From: Filosporella fistucella
Lineage: Eukaryota > Ascomycota > Leotiomycetes > Helotiales
Length of the DNA: 64,000 nt
Direction: 5' to 3'
NCBI GenBank assembly: GCA_030077755.1
Contig: JAQJZZ010000008.1
Location: forward strand, 1,550,001-1,614,000
The notes under the pieces are model-generated. The model worked only from the letters and a program-made list of their open reading frames with translations, ran no database searches and was not told the origin of the DNA. This document shows, one piece after another, positions 35,541 through 48,136 of this stretch. Both the position numbers and the translations under genes were made by a program. Position 1 is the first letter of the stretch; every line of letters starts with the position of its first letter.

Positions 35541-37460
35541 TATGGATCCTGATTTTTCGGCACCTTGCTATTTAATTCACACCGGACGGACAAACCTCAA
35601 TCCAAAACAGTTTCGATAAGATACCATTCGATGCCTAGCGCACGTTACTAAAAAGTTCTTTGCTTGCGATTCTCGGAGCGTCATTTACAGCGCGCATTAC
35701 GTTCAGAGGTGTTTTCCGATCCGTCCGGTCTTCAAAATGATAATATGCCTGCGGATACATACCCATCACGATCTCGAGTTGCGTGCGCTTTTACGGTGGC
35801 TGCCTCGATCTTACGATTTCCTTTTTTTTGCCCTTTTTTGATATGGCGTTGCATCAGCGAATTTAGATTTTCATTTGTCCTTTGAAACAGGATGGCATGA
35901 AGACTGGGGAAACCAGTCAGGTGTTAAAGGGAGAGGCACTCTTCTGCGGATTAATTTGGGTTTCTTTCTTTGAACGTTACGATTTCATTCTAGACTTCGA
36001 CTCGATCACTCGGGTCATAAAAACACATGGGCCTGCCGGATTTCGGTTTCGCCATCCAGAAATTTGTAATTAGGCGCTTTTATTTTCTCATTTGTTCTCA
36101 GACACTTGAGTTTTTCTTTTTCGGTTGGGAGCCTTCTTGTACAATGGTTTCGAATTTGGATTCTTCGCTGGCTTTCTCAGGCAGGAGAGGTCTGCATGCA
36201 CAAAAATGGGAAATGGGATGGAATTTGCTTGCTTGCTTGCTATTGATTTTTGTTTTTCCATTCGATTCACTCGTGGCGCATCACCAGGATGGAAATTGGC
36301 TAGTCTTTGGCTGGCTGCTGGTCTGAGGGACGCCAAAATACACGCGTTATGGGGAGAGCATACACTGCATTTGGGGAAAAGAACGCACACGCTGGGAGGG
36401 GATACCAAAACTTTACAATATCTGGGATTGCTGAGCTTTGATTTCATGAGGTGCTGGATATGGGGGAGGCTTGATTTTTCAAGCGAGACCTCTTTTACAT
36501 CGCCTTTGGCTAAGCCTGGCTGGATGGATACGAAATTATGATGAGAAATCTTCTTCTCTGGATCTGTCACAACTGAAACTTTTTTCGCTTTGGGGGGCTT
36601 GATAGAGGTCGATAATTTGCCTGGGGGTTTCTTTGAGGGGTCCTGACTCTTCTGGAGTATCGTGGATAACGAAGATGGCTTTTAGATTAATGAAGACTCT
36701 GTCACCTTCATCTTGAATTTTCTTGACCTGAATGTGACTATTGGTTGCTGCATCCAATCACGAGTGTAATTCTTTACCTTTGGCTTGCCCTGAGGACTGA
36801 CAGGGAAGAATCGTTTGAAAGATGGGGTGGAAAATCAGCCAACGAATCACGCTGTTTCATGCGGAGCTTTCTTTCAACGAATCGGAACTGAATTGATTTG
36901 AGTTGGGGATTTGGGATTTGGAGTTTTGTGCCGATGGAAGAGGACCGGAAGCCCTGAATTGGCACTGGGGGGTCTACAGGAGGTTTCTTGCCCTGCTTGG
37001 TTGATTGTAGTATAGATATTCGGGTGCTTAGGAATGGCGAAGAGCTGTAGAGTGGGGTGTATTTGTAGAGATATGCATGTGAGTACTAATCGGTGATTTG
37101 TTCTTTGGGGGTTATTTTTTTTTAGGGTTACCTATCTTTTAGGGTTTCTTGGGCATGGGACCTTTGGGGCAAGATATTCAGACCAGGAAGTTAGAGAGAT
37201 ATCAAACGCCATTCTATCCATGTACAAGAGCATGGAGAATCCAGCAAATGCTAATACTGCAGATGGAATTCAATACCAATAATGACCACGTGCATGGACA
37301 TGAGCTTGGGCTAGATCATCACATGATCTCACTGGTGGCTGCAGACGGGATGGTGCTAATCTTGACCGTATGCTATCTCTACCTTTTTCAACCTTTGCAT
37401 CCTCTATTAAAGCACTGATAGGTCGTCATGTCGTGGAATTAATTGATGCATCTTCATAGG
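35541..37460. other. Intergenic / cyclin 3' region
   Basis: About 1.9 kb. Overlapping frames on both strands at 36088-36570 and small minus frames at 36536-36965 lack motifs. A short TTGC microsatellite lies at about 36225-36240. The left part is T-rich and probably 3' untranslated sequence. Confidence 0.45.
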
Positions 37461-38480
37461 ACTTGTGAACGTCACGTTGGAGTCGAGCGGTGGAAAGACG
37501 GTGTTGAGAAAGAATGCCTTTTACACTATTTTCTCAACCACACTTGCTTCGGCGACAGTAAGTACTAAACACGCATCTCTATATACACCGAAAAGTACTT
37601 CGCCACCCAGTTGTCCGACTGTTGATTCTGCTTTTGGTTTGTATATGTTCCCTTTGAAAACGACGTGACTGATGGTATGTAGCTATTTCATTCTGCTAAC
37701 GCCGGCGATCTTTCCACAGCTGTGATTGCATGATGCTCGCTGAGTTGTGTGGTACCTTCGAGCATGGCAGCAAATGCCAGATTGGACCTCTATGATCAAC
37801 TCTACAGTATCAACTCCACATACTGTATAGAAAACCTCAGCGAATGGAGCAACTGGGCAGTATGGAGCCTACAGCGTCTACGATTTGTATCAACAGCTGT
37901 CCTGAGCCCTCAAAAGGTTTGTGATTGGCCAAAACGACCATGAGAATTCCACGACCTTTAATATCACCACTTTTGGAAGACCGCAGTCATCGTCAGTGAA
38001 TCCTTCCTGCTCGCCACTACTGTCACAGGTAGGTACCCTGGGAGAAAAGACAGTAATTGCTCTTCAGTAAATCTGCCTTCTCCCAGCCTTTCAACACCTT
38101 CTCCTTCTCCTCCTTCTTCTTCTTTGTCTCCGGGTCATCTCCAGGAAATCAAAGCCGAAGCAGTATTCCACCTGGTGTTATCGGTGGCATTGTGGTTGGG
38201 CTTACTATCATCCTTTGCTGGCTCTTCGGATTCTTCTTTTGGTAGAGGAAACGGAACAAGAGGACAGCTGAATCAATAATGGGTAATGATGGTCTCGAAG
38301 TTGGAGAGCCACCCCATGGAACAAATTACAAGCACAAGAAAGCCGAATTATGGGCCAGCACAATTACACTTGAATTGGCGGATAGTAATCGTCCACACCA
38401 AGCTCCTAATAGCCAGTATGGAAAAAAAAACCTCGCAAATCGCAAATTTTATAACTCAAAAGTACAAGTATTAGCCACCT
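37461..38480 (+). pseudogene. Decayed single-pass membrane protein gene
   Basis: Collinear fragments of what looks like one fungal secretory/membrane protein. They are: an ectodomain piece (VNVTLESSGGKTV), a credible intron 37675-37719 (GTATGT, TGCTAAC, CCACAG), ectodomain pieces in shifting frames (INSTYCIENLSEWSNW; QYGAYSVYDLYQQL followed by TGA; NITTFGRPQSSSVNPSC), and, from 38057, a Ser/Phe-rich stretch leading to a membrane helix. In that helix region, IPPGVIGGIVVGLTIILCW is typical of fungal wall-sensor-like proteins. TAG at 38243-38245 immediately follows the helix. The same frame then gives RKRNKRTAES, a standard stop-transfer basic cluster, and a tail with KKAELWAS...LELADSNRP like those of this protein type. 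Stops and frame changes in several places favour a pseudogene. No named family recognised for the ectodomain. Confidence 0.5.
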
Positions 38481-39527
38481 TAATACCAACAAATCAATCC
38501 CGCCAGCCGTTGAGAGGGGCACAGTGGGAATTGGAAACAGAGGAAGTGCAAAGAAAACTACCTTATCTTCTTCGTCGTTTGCAGGCGGGTGGTTTGATCC
38601 CAACGAACCACGCCAGGGACTTTTTGGCCTCCGCAGATCAACATCTGGCTTTGATACAAAGAAAGTTCGGTCTTGGTATAATAGTTTGTGGGGACAGCAA
38701 GAAGCTTCATTGCAGTGTACCACCAGTAAAAGCTGGGTCGCAATTACGGTTCCAAATTCCCAGCCTTGCTCCTTAAAAGATACCCAAGAGTCAAATCTCA
38801 GTCTTGTTCTGTTCGAGAGTCTGGGTACTGCAAAACCCGCAAGTATCATAAGGCGACACACCTTTCGATACTGCATACGTCCCCGAAATCGAAGAATCGA
38901 TTGTTCGAAAGCATCCTGAACAGCTCTCACATTCTTCATAGACGTCGTTCAGATTCTTCATAGACATCGGTCTCATCGACCATACCGTATTTAATCAACA
39001 TCCGAATAGTTTATAGAAACATCGTTTTCAAGACTTTTAAGTAGCGGAGCGAAGGACTTTGTGGGCTATATTACGAAGGCGTTCTCCGATTGTCTGAGAA
39101 TTTTATTCACAGCTCGGACTTTCCCCTTTGTTACTGTTCTTCAATCACCCATAAATAATCGAGACATGAATTGGGCTTTGTTCTTGTCTTCAACTAAAAG
39201 CCCTTTACACCACGGATTGTGCCGCTTCACCTTTCAAGGAGCTGAAGTCGGGTCACGTGAAAGTCATACACAAAGCGTTGTGGCTTGTTGAATACGAAGA
39301 AAGGAGCGGGAAAGTATTAATAGTGACATAGACACTGAAACATTTTCGTATATGTCACATGAACAACAAAATCATTCGAACCAACCAAGGTTGCATCCAT
39401 TACGGCTGATCAGCACGTGCCTACCACACCACCACACCACTTCCTGTGCATATTCAGCTTATAACAAGCATTATTTCCTTACCTTATTCAAACATGATTT
39501 AGAGATCAGATAAAAGATACATTCGAT
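38481..39527. other. Intergenic, overlapping frames without clear coding signal
   Basis: Three overlapping frames (plus 38279-38776, plus 38524-38919, minus 38406-38939) occupy the left part. None shows a recognisable domain, and they cannot all be real. The right part is the CFEM gene promoter. Confidence 0.4.
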
Positions 39528-40426
39528 ATGAAGACAATTGCGAGCTTTGCATTCCTTCTTTCGGCAGGTGTCGTCGCAGGTCATAATGGAGACGAGGATT
39601 ATTGGAGTGCAGCAGCTCCGTGTGCAGTAAGTATCACTTTAATCAAGAACCAAAGTGATATTGACAATACTTTTAGAAAACATGCTTCCAAAATGATTTC
39701 GCTGCCACCCCTATAAATTGGTATAGACCTTGCGCAACACCAACTGGATTTTACCGCTGCCTTCAAATCAATTGCCCAAGTGATTCGGCAGCAAGAGCTA
39801 CAGCATCAATGATAGAATCCTCTATGTGCGTAGGCTGTTCGACACAACCTACTTTGTGCCCAACAGACCCATTTGGAGGTCATTCCAGCATTACCTCAAC
39901 AAGTGACACCCATACCAGCGACCACTCTTCTACATACTCATCCGACGACCACTCCAAAACTCAAGGGAGTGACGACGCCACCAAGACCAGAACCAGTGAT
40001 GATCACTCGCAAACCCATGGAAGCGATGATGCTACCCAGACCAGAACCAGTGATAACCACTCTCAAACTCATACAGGCGATGATCATGATGGAACTCATA
40101 CCATTACTTCAACGAGGTATACCACCAATTGTCCTTTTCCTTATTCCAATTCTACGACGAGCTATGCTAACAGTAGCTTAAGTCGTACCGTCTCAACTTC
40201 GCCGACTGTCACGGTCATTATCTCCTCGACGGAAACGAAGACGAGTGGAAGTGGAGGCTCCTCGGCGTCGTCGTCTAAGGCTTCGACTGTTGGTGGAGTA
40301 TCGACTAGCTCGTCAGCTACTCCCACTTTCGTTCCTGCTTCTGGGGGTATGAAGACGCCTGTTGGAGAGGTTTTGGGGGGGTTGATGGTGGCTGCTGCTG
40401 CTTTTGGATTTGCGGTATTTGTTTAA
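39528..40426 (+). CDS. CFEM-like GPI-anchored cell-wall protein with Ser/Thr/Asp repeats
   Basis: Two exons, 39528-39626 and 39677-40426 (intron 50 nt: GTAAGT, TTTTAG), give 282 aa. A signal peptide (MKTIASFAFLLSAGVVAG) is followed by a Cys-rich domain with APC, KTC, RPC, YRC, INC, MCVGC, the spacing of a CFEM-like module. Next comes a stalk of imperfect repeats built from SDDHSxTxGSDDATxTRT (about residues 110-165), then a Ser/Thr-rich region with NST glycosylation sites. The end is hydrophobic (VGEVLGGLMVAAAAFGFAVFV), as expected for GPI-anchor addition. CFEM proteins sit in the plasma membrane or wall and may bind haem or act in adhesion and virulence. Function here is not determined. Confidence 0.8.
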
Positions 40427-40750
40427 GAGCGTTATGATCATTGGGTCTACTCGTCGCTGGACGTGGAGGCAAAACCATACGATTTAAAGAGTAGGTGGGA
40501 GTGATTAATTAACGCTGAACGACACTTTTCACTCCAGATATAGTATATCTGTACATGAATAATTTCAGTGGAAGTAAATTTTATCTACTTGAGCATATAA
40601 AAACCGTCTATTCCTGGTGTTAAAACATCAAAGTACACTTCCGAGCCCGAGTACTCCATTCTCCCCAGCTGCACACAAACACCTCAAAATCTCCTAAATA
40701 TTGATTCTCAAGACGATGTACATTTCATCCCCTCAAAACTCCTTTCCCTT
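40427..40750. other. Intergenic
   Basis: 3' flanks of two convergent genes; AT-rich, nothing recognised. Confidence 0.5.
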
Positions 40751-41014
40751 TTAGTTTAAACTTTCCCTCCCCCACTCCCTCCTTCTCCTCTCCAAATATC
40801 TCACCCTCTTAACCCTCCACAAATCATCTCCGCACCACTCTCCACACACCTTCTCTCCACACGACCCTACTACTTTCTCATTCGCTATGGTCAATTGTGA
40901 GCATAAAGTTCGCCAGCACCTTCTAGCTCTCTGCTCACAACATGCGTTTTTGTCTGGGAGACGGAAGGTCCTGCAGCCGCAGGGAAGGAAGTTTGCGTTT
41001 ATTTGGATGCACAT
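40751..41014 (-). CDS. Small cysteine-rich protein, unknown function
   Basis: An 87-aa frame with ten cysteines (pairs and CxC patterns: PCGC, ACC, RC, LC, SC, VC, WC), a central ERARRCWRTLC and a C-terminus dense in Arg/Trp. It lacks a signal peptide (MCIQINANFLPCGC), so it is probably intracellular; paired Cys could bind zinc. I do not recognise the family. The even Cys spacing and well-formed ORF suggest a real gene, but there is no splice or homology support. Confidence 0.5.
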   Translation of the reverse strand: MCIQINANFLPCGCRTFRLPDKNACCEQRARRCWRTLCSQLTIANEKVVGSCGEKVCGEWCGDDLWRVKRVRYLERRRREWGRESLN

Positions 41015-42660
41015 TTTATGTGAGAGTGAAAGGGGGCTGTGGTGGGGTAATTTTTGAGATTGATTTTTGGTGTTTGTAAGAAAGGTTGTTAGTGATGTGG
41101 TTTAGGATCTGGGTGTGTATGTGCGTTTGACGAGTTATTTTGAGCTTCATCGAAGAGGGTAGCGCGGGATCAGCTTCTATGGCGCTGCCTATATATTATT
41201 CACTGTTAGTGTGAATAACGCTTTTGGTTCTAGTGGTACCAAAATAGCTACTATGTAAGAATCAGATCTTGAATTATTGTGACAATCTCAAGTCGTCTCT
41301 ACCTAATTCACATTTCTTGCAGCATCGATATCTTCTTCTCATTGGTGTGCACTTCACTAAACTTGGCTGCTTGAAAGGGCTTCGTATCTTGTATTTGATT
41401 CATGAAACTGAAGCCATATTGGATTCTGGGTACTCGTGCGGAATTTTTGTTCGGGGTTTGTACGGTGAGTTCTGAGCCGACGAATGTCTAAGCAAAGGCG
41501 CTTCTCTACTCATCTGCGTTGTTACCTTCTCTTCAAATAGGACTCTTCATCCTTCTATATATCCCCCTGAGCTGCTTCTCTTGTTATCTTACTTCGGTCC
41601 TACATTAGCAGGGTTGGTTTGATATAAGTCGCAATGACAGGCTGGACTTTCAAAACCATATGCGATGTGTAGGGTTCTTTGCCATTGCTCGGCAATAGCC
41701 TCAGTTTTAGCAACTAAATAGGATGAGTAAAGACAGGTTTTGGTCAGGAATTGCGGCTCAGTGAGTGTAAGTGGGAGGAGATGAGGGATCAACTAAGCAT
41801 GTGGGCATTATGCATTCGGTTTATGTATGAGAAGGTTGACAGGAATTCACAGTCTCATGTATTATGCTAGGTAAACTTGGTAGCAGCCAGCCTTGAAGTA
41901 TAGCAGATTCTAAGCAAAATAATTTGAGAATGAATGCCATCTTTTTTATAATTTACGTGGACATCCATCAGATAGTACAGATACGCATCAGAAGCTACCT
42001 GCACCCGAGTAAAACTATCACTTTTAGACAATTGCTATAATGTGAGATGAAACACAGTATAGTGGAAGCCATTGTATTGCGCCTTAAATAACAGACTCAA
42101 TTGAACTCTTGATAGCAGCCAGAGAATTGATGCGAGTAGCAGAAAAAAGGGGTATGTTCGGCTCGGCGACATTGTTAGCGAGCACTCCACCACTGGTCGT
42201 GGAGACTGCTGGATTTCAGTACTTTTGTCGGCCTTCACAACACAGAATTCAATTGCGAGAGTAGAGTTGTGTAAAATTACTGCGGTAGTTTATATAGTAA
42301 GATTACCATAGAGATCATTTTCTGAGTGGACTCTGCTTTGGCTCACAGCAGCTTATTGCTTCGGGAGGATATAGGGAATGGGTGGTTAAATTTCGGAGCT
42401 GGGAGAAATTGAATGACTGAATAAGAACGACGTCTTTCATTTCTACGAATCATCTGCGCCGACTCACTGCGAAGATACAATCTCGAAGTAACTTCCAGCT
42501 TAAATTCAAGTCATGTAACTATCTTAAGTCAATATTCCCAGCACGTTTTTCCACTTCCCATGCACCTAGCCCAAGCTCCACCACCAAATCCTCCACTCTT
42601 TCGCTTGAAAACTATTTTGTGTTTATAAATTAGAATAAGACTGCCAATCATATCAATCGA
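41015..42660. other. Intergenic
   Basis: About 1.6 kb, AT-rich. Short frames at 41269-41475, 41589-41792 (-) and 42035-42238 (-) are without motifs. No repeat recognised. Confidence 0.45.
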
Positions 42661-42741
42661 GGCGCTTTGGCGGAGTGGTTATCGCGATAGCCTAGAAAGC
42701 TATTTCCTTCGGGAGCGCAGGTTCGAGTCCTGCAGGCGTCG
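42661..42741 (+). tRNA. tRNA-Ser (anticodon AGA)
   Basis: Cloverleaf can be folded by eye. The acceptor stem pairs GGCGCTT with AGGCGTC (two G-U pairs) plus discriminator G. The A box is TGGCGGAGTGG. The anticodon stem ATAGC/GCTAT holds loop CTAGAAA, giving anticodon AGA (decodes UCU). The long variable arm TTCC-TTC-GGGA is typical of serine tRNAs, and the T arm is GCAGG-TTCGAGT-CCTGC with B box GGTTCGAGTCC. No intron. Confidence 0.95.
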
Positions 42742-42748
42742 AAATTTC

Positions 42749-42753
42749 TTTTT
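42749..42753 (+). terminator. RNA polymerase III terminator
   Basis: A run of five T residues begins eight bases after the tRNA-Ser discriminator base. Confidence 0.8.
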
Positions 42754-44273
42754 GGAAATTGATTTCTTGTGGCTTCCTTTTTTGTTGGTCGAAATAAGGA
42801 TGATAATAAGGCGTTGTTGAATTGAATTTTTAATTGTGCTGAAAAACAGTACTTCAGTTGTTCAATAACATATGTCGCGTCGCTACTTTGCCCTATGGTA
42901 CAGGTACTTATGCTTAGAACTCACAATCTCATGGCTAGTTTTTCATTATACTATTTTTCTGGGAGTGACATCGACCTCTAGAAACCTTTGCCGCTACTAT
43001 TACTACTGCTAGGTTATCCCGATTGTGCATGGGGTTTGGATGCATATATCTTGGTAGATAATTGGGTTTTCCCGTGATTGTTGTCAAGTTGTACGAACAC
43101 ATGGCTACTAACGCCAATTAATGGCTCTACGACTTTTGATTGACAATATACGTGACTGATATATATGAAAATAGATATGTAATGCAAATTGCACACCTAC
43201 CTCCGATTTTTGCTGGTTGATAGAGTATCTCGGTCTTTACTTAGGAATTATATCTTCCCTTATAATTTGTAAGTCTCCTATTTCACCGCCTGTTCGAGGC
43301 ACTCTGAATTGATGTCACCCTGCACTTTTGACACGAGGAGTGAGGAGACGAGAAGGCCGCCCTTAGGCAACTATTGACTTTCATGGCTAGATAGTATCTA
43401 GTAGTGGTATTTGAAAATAATTTGAGGTCAAGGGCCTCGTTGCAAAATAGCACTGATGCAACTTCGTTCCGCGTTTGTATCCTGTGGCTATTCACAAAAT
43501 CGGATCAAACACAGCCTCGACAAGCTGACCACAAGCTAGCAACCCTTGGGCTTATGTTATGTTGATTTCCAGAAATAATTAATTGCGCCAGTGTACCTAT
43601 GAAAGTCTCTAGCTTTTACATTCACGCAAAGGGATCCATTCTCGAAAATGACGTACTGTAATATTTTGGGGTGCTTAGTGAGGCATTTTAAGGGTACGGC
43701 AGTACAAAACGTTTACAGGGCTATAAGGGACTCATCATGCTACACAACATCGAGGCTCAGATATGACCAAATCTCAATTTTCCGAATGAGGGTCGCGTGA
43801 GTCTATTCTCGAGCACTCATAAATGCGATCATCTCGTCAGAGTGAGATATTCAAGAGGCAACACTCGACATCTGACTCGAATCTCTACACGTGTCGCAGT
43901 GATTGGACGAAATGACCTCCGCTCAGCGAAGAGGGGTGTGGTGGTGGAGGAGTGAGACACCTTGAGAGCTGGAATAGGATTTAGACAGCTACTTGAGCAA
44001 GTGACGGCCCAGGTCGACTACTATTCTTCTCATATTCTTCTTCTTTTCTGGTGTTTTGGGGCGAGTTAACAACTTCATTTCGCTCACAAATGTTTGGTTC
44101 GACACACAAGCTTTGACCCAGGCTACTTGCTGAGAGATCCCAGTGCAGGAAGCCACAAAGACGTCAGAGGTGCCTGCCAGCTTGCAAACCCATTTTATTT
44201 GCAAGGCCCCAACGCCTCTTTTGAGCATGTCACAATAAATCCTAAGTATATCCTATTTTCCAGATTGTTCAAC
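42754..44273. other. Intergenic, promoter of PPN1
   Basis: AT-rich, only short frames, no recognised feature. The last 250 bp must contain the Ppn1 promoter and leader. Confidence 0.45.
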
Positions 44274-46494
44274 ATGCGTTTCGACGCTTTATTTCTAGCA
44301 GCTTGTCTGCTGCAAAATTCTTATGGAACGCCTATCGGCTCGCAGGTGACCCTGCAGGCCCCATTGGAGGACCTGGATGCTACACCACATATTCAAGCCT
44401 CTTCACGGCCATTGCATGGCAGATTCCTGCACATCACAGGTGGGGAAGCCTGGTCCTTATCTTTTCTCATGCCATGCTAACCAGAACTCAGATCTCCATC
44501 CCGACCCTCACTACAAAATCCATTCGTCGACCGAGGAAGAAGATGCGTGCCATAGTGGTAAGGGCCTTGCAGGTGCATATGGTGCCGAGACATCAGATTG
44601 CGATTCGCCATTTGCCCTGATAAATGCGACTTTCAAGTGGATAGATGAGAACATACGAGATACTATCGATTTCGTGGTATGGACAGGCGATTCAGCACGG
44701 CACGATAGCGACGAGCGATTACCTCGAAATCAAGACGAGGTCTTGAATGCAAATAGATGGGTGGCCGGGAAGTTCATGGAAGTGTTCGGGGAGGGTGAAG
44801 GCTCAGACAGGACTCTCTCCATACCCATTGTTTCAACTTTCGGCAACAATGATATCCTTCCTCACAATATTCTCCTCTCGGGCCCCAACAAGTGGCTAAA
44901 GACATACACCGACATATGGAGCAATTTCATACCGGAGGAGCAAAGACATGGCTTCGAGAGGGGAGGATGGTACTACGTGGAAGTCATACCGAAGAAGCTC
45001 GCAGTCTTCAGTTTGAATACACTCTACTTCTTCGATCATAATGCCGCTGTTGATGGGTGTGCGTTACGTTCGGAGCCGGGCTACGAACACTTCGAATGGC
45101 TAAGGATCCAGCTTCAGTTTATGCGTCAGCGTGGCATGAAGGCTATTCTCATCGGCCACGTACCACCGGCGAGGACGGACAGCAAGATGTTATGGGACGA
45201 AACCTGCTGGCAGAAATATACACTATGGCTCAAACAATACCGCGATGTGGTTGTTGGTGGATTATTTGGGCATATGAACATAGATCACTTTATGCTTCAG
45301 GATACCAAGCAGATTGATCTTGCTATTGCTGGAGGCGATGACTCAACACAGATGGTGCGCACTATGATGGACGAAGAACTTTCTATCGAGTCTGCCAATG
45401 ATTACCTAGAAGAGCTGCGAGAGAACTGGTCCGGCCTTCCAAATCCGAAGCCTTTGATGAAAGTACGGGAGGACGATGATGCTGATAGCAATGGCAAGAA
45501 AAAGAAAAAGAAGGGAAAGAAATCTAAAGCGGATAAGAAGAAGAAGGCTCTGAAGAAGATGGGTGGTCCTTGGGGAGAAAGATTCCAAGTCTCTCTCGTT
45601 AGCCCAAGCATTGTCCCGAATTTCTTTCCCACCCTTCGAGTCATGGAATACAACATAACTGGCCTAGACCCTTCGGTGACATGGTCAAATTCAGAGCCGG
45701 AAAACGTGACTGATACTGTCGATTGGCTTGAGGAGGACGACTTGGACGACGATAATATATCAGGATTGCCTCTGATCGGCGATGATGAGGACGCATCCGC
45801 TTCCAAAAAGAAGAAAAAGAAGGGCAAGAAAACCAAGAAGCCAAAGAAGCCCAAAAACCCAGACCTTTTTGTCCCAATTCCTCCATCAAAGAGTTCTCCT
45901 CCAGGACCAGCATACTCTCCTCAGACCCTCACATTGCTCGGGTATACACAGTACTTTGCAAATCTTACTCATATCAACAATGATGTGGTTGTTTCGCCCG
46001 GTGAGGATGACGCAGAAGCGGATAGATGGCGCGAGGGGAAACACAGAGGCAAAAATCCCAAAGACAATCCACATCCAAAGTCCTTTCAATTCCAAGTCGA
46101 GTATGACACCTTTACAGATCCTATTTACAAGTTGAAAGACTTGACTGTTTCGAGCTATATCAAGCTCGCTCACAGAATAGGGCAATATAAACCCGGAAAG
46201 GGGGATCAGATTGATGATTTTGGAGAAGAAGTGGCTGAAGATGATGATTGTTCTGACGAAGATGAGGATACGTATGATGATAACGACGAGTTTGAGGTTG
46301 AGAAAAAGAAAAACCACAAAAAGAAGAAGCATCATCGACAACACGAGAAGAACAAGGTCTGGCTTCGCTTCATCAAACGGGCTTTTGTTGGTACTTTGGA
46401 TGATGAATCGCTTCACAGTTTTGATGAAGCGACTGAATTAGATCTCTGGGAAGAGATTGAAGGGTCGATGACCTCTCATGACTTAGAATTGTAA
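44274..46494 (+). CDS. PPN1: Vacuolar endopolyphosphatase Ppn1
   Basis: Two exons, 44274-44439 and 44492-46494 (intron 52 nt: GTGGGG, TGCTAACC, CTCAG), give 722 aa. The splice restores HITDLHPDPHY across the junction, which confirms it. It is a calcineurin-like metallophosphoesterase that cuts long polyphosphate chains internally. Metal-binding motifs are DLH (Asp56, His58), GDSARHD (121-127), GNND (173-176), GHVPPAR and GHMNIDH. An N-terminal hydrophobic segment (FDALFLAACLLQ) acts as signal peptide or anchor for delivery to the vacuole, where yeast Ppn1 is proteolytically activated. The C-terminal third has three Lys-rich blocks (around 45495-45560, 45805-45860 and 46300-46355), alternating with Asp/Glu-rich stretches, inserted between conserved segments. 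The first donor, GTGGGG, is weak. Confidence 0.92.
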
Positions 46495-48136
46495 TACACA
46501 ACGGCATGGTTCGGAGTTGGGATTCTTTCGGCGTTGTTAGGGAAGGCGTAGGCATGGGCGTGGAGTATGATACCATGGATTCTTGTTGTACAGCAACGTA
46601 TCCATTTCATTTTAATTGCATAGAAGCCATGTAAACTGCAGGAGAATACCTCCTGAAAGCCCCCATCTTGCTTAAGTGTGGTGTTGAAATTTCGTTAAGT
46701 CTCAATGTTATTTCGTTCTACCTCGTGGGTTGTGCATACGTTGTGCTATTTATCTTTTGTTGCTGAGTTGCCACCTTCCTTGCGACTGATCCATCAAGAG
46801 ATCAGTACAACCTGGACGCTGGAGCATAAGTTGTGTGTCTTTTATATCCCCATTCGAGATGGGCCATCGTTCCAAATGTCTTTGATATTAGTCATGATTT
46901 TCTTCCTGACCTTGGGTCGAGAAGCTGACTTGTGCTCTCACATTAATGATAATTGCGCCTTCCATTTATCGAGCCAATATCCCTCTGGAGAGGACGGGGT
47001 TGGCATGGATGTGCTGTTGGAAACGACAACTGCCACTAATGTGGTGGGTTAGGCTAGTGGCTTGTTTTATGTGAAAGCTCTTTTCGAATCCTTAGATATC
47101 TTATTGAGTTGCAATATGCCCATTATTCTCTTTTCACTCCTGGTTCTGTTCGTAAATATTCGCTGCTAAAGTCGAAGATGAAGCTCTCGTCTCCGACATT
47201 CGAAGTGAACAATTATGTCAGATAAGCTCGTAATTTACTGCGACGATGGCAGCTGTCTGAAGTGCTGCACTTGATATTATTCGCTGCTATGTTTCTTTAT
47301 TGTCAGAACTATCAAGCGGGTAGTTGATACACACTCTAGATCTCTGAACCGATGCCGCCAGCGGTCATCGACAAATATCATATTTGCCGACAATCTTAAA
47401 GTGTTACCAGCAACTCATCGATCTTATGAGACGGATGGATACTTAAGGCTTACGCCGGATAGATGGAACAAAAGAGCGACGTTTCTACAATCCGTGATAA
47501 TGGATTGCATTTCTTTAAAAGCCACGCAACGTACTTGGAAATTGGTGCTCCTTTGCCTTCCTTCTCTTTTGGGTCGAAAGTCTCAAGCATCACCTCTTTC
47601 CCACAACGTCTATCTTCGATCGTGCCGCCCATCACCACCTCCCTTTCTTAAATTTCCCTCAATATTCAATCCCTGGCGATACGAACCAATTTGATTGTTT
47701 CGAAAGCGATCAGATCGGAGAAGATCCTGTATCTTTCATCTACTCCGCTTTCTGACCAATAGTCACCGCCGACAACACCTTCCAAGACATACATCAGCAC
47801 ATCGAGATCGAGTCCTTCAACATTCGACTTCAAGATTTAAAGTCTATTAATCTTGTCATATCTCAGTCACTCAGTTAGCTACACATCGAAAGAAGGGGTA
47901 TATTGTGCTCGCAAGATCTATAGCTGATCTCTGCAAGTGTAGCCGAACGAGGAGCTCAAAGGCAACACAAATCTAGGTATCTCTCGTACGCTAATTTGTG
48001 AAAAATTGCGTCTTTTGATCTGATTTTTCAATTACACACAACTTTCTTGACATCACAGTCATTGCACGCTCTAATTTTAAACCAGCATTTGGCACTATCC
48101 TGGCTCATGAGGTAGTCTAGCACAATTAGACCTTTA
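46495..48136. other. Intergenic
   Basis: About 1.6 kb without recognisable genes. Frames at 46705-47052 and 47401-47694 have no motif. The right part probably contains the leader of the next gene. Confidence 0.45.

Noticed and set aside
36088..36570. Overlapping 160-aa minus and 138-aa plus frames
   Set aside because: Mutual shadows in the presumed cyclin 3' region; neither shows a domain.
38406..38939. 177-aa minus-strand frame
   Set aside because: Overlaps two plus-strand frames; no recognisable domain or splice signals.
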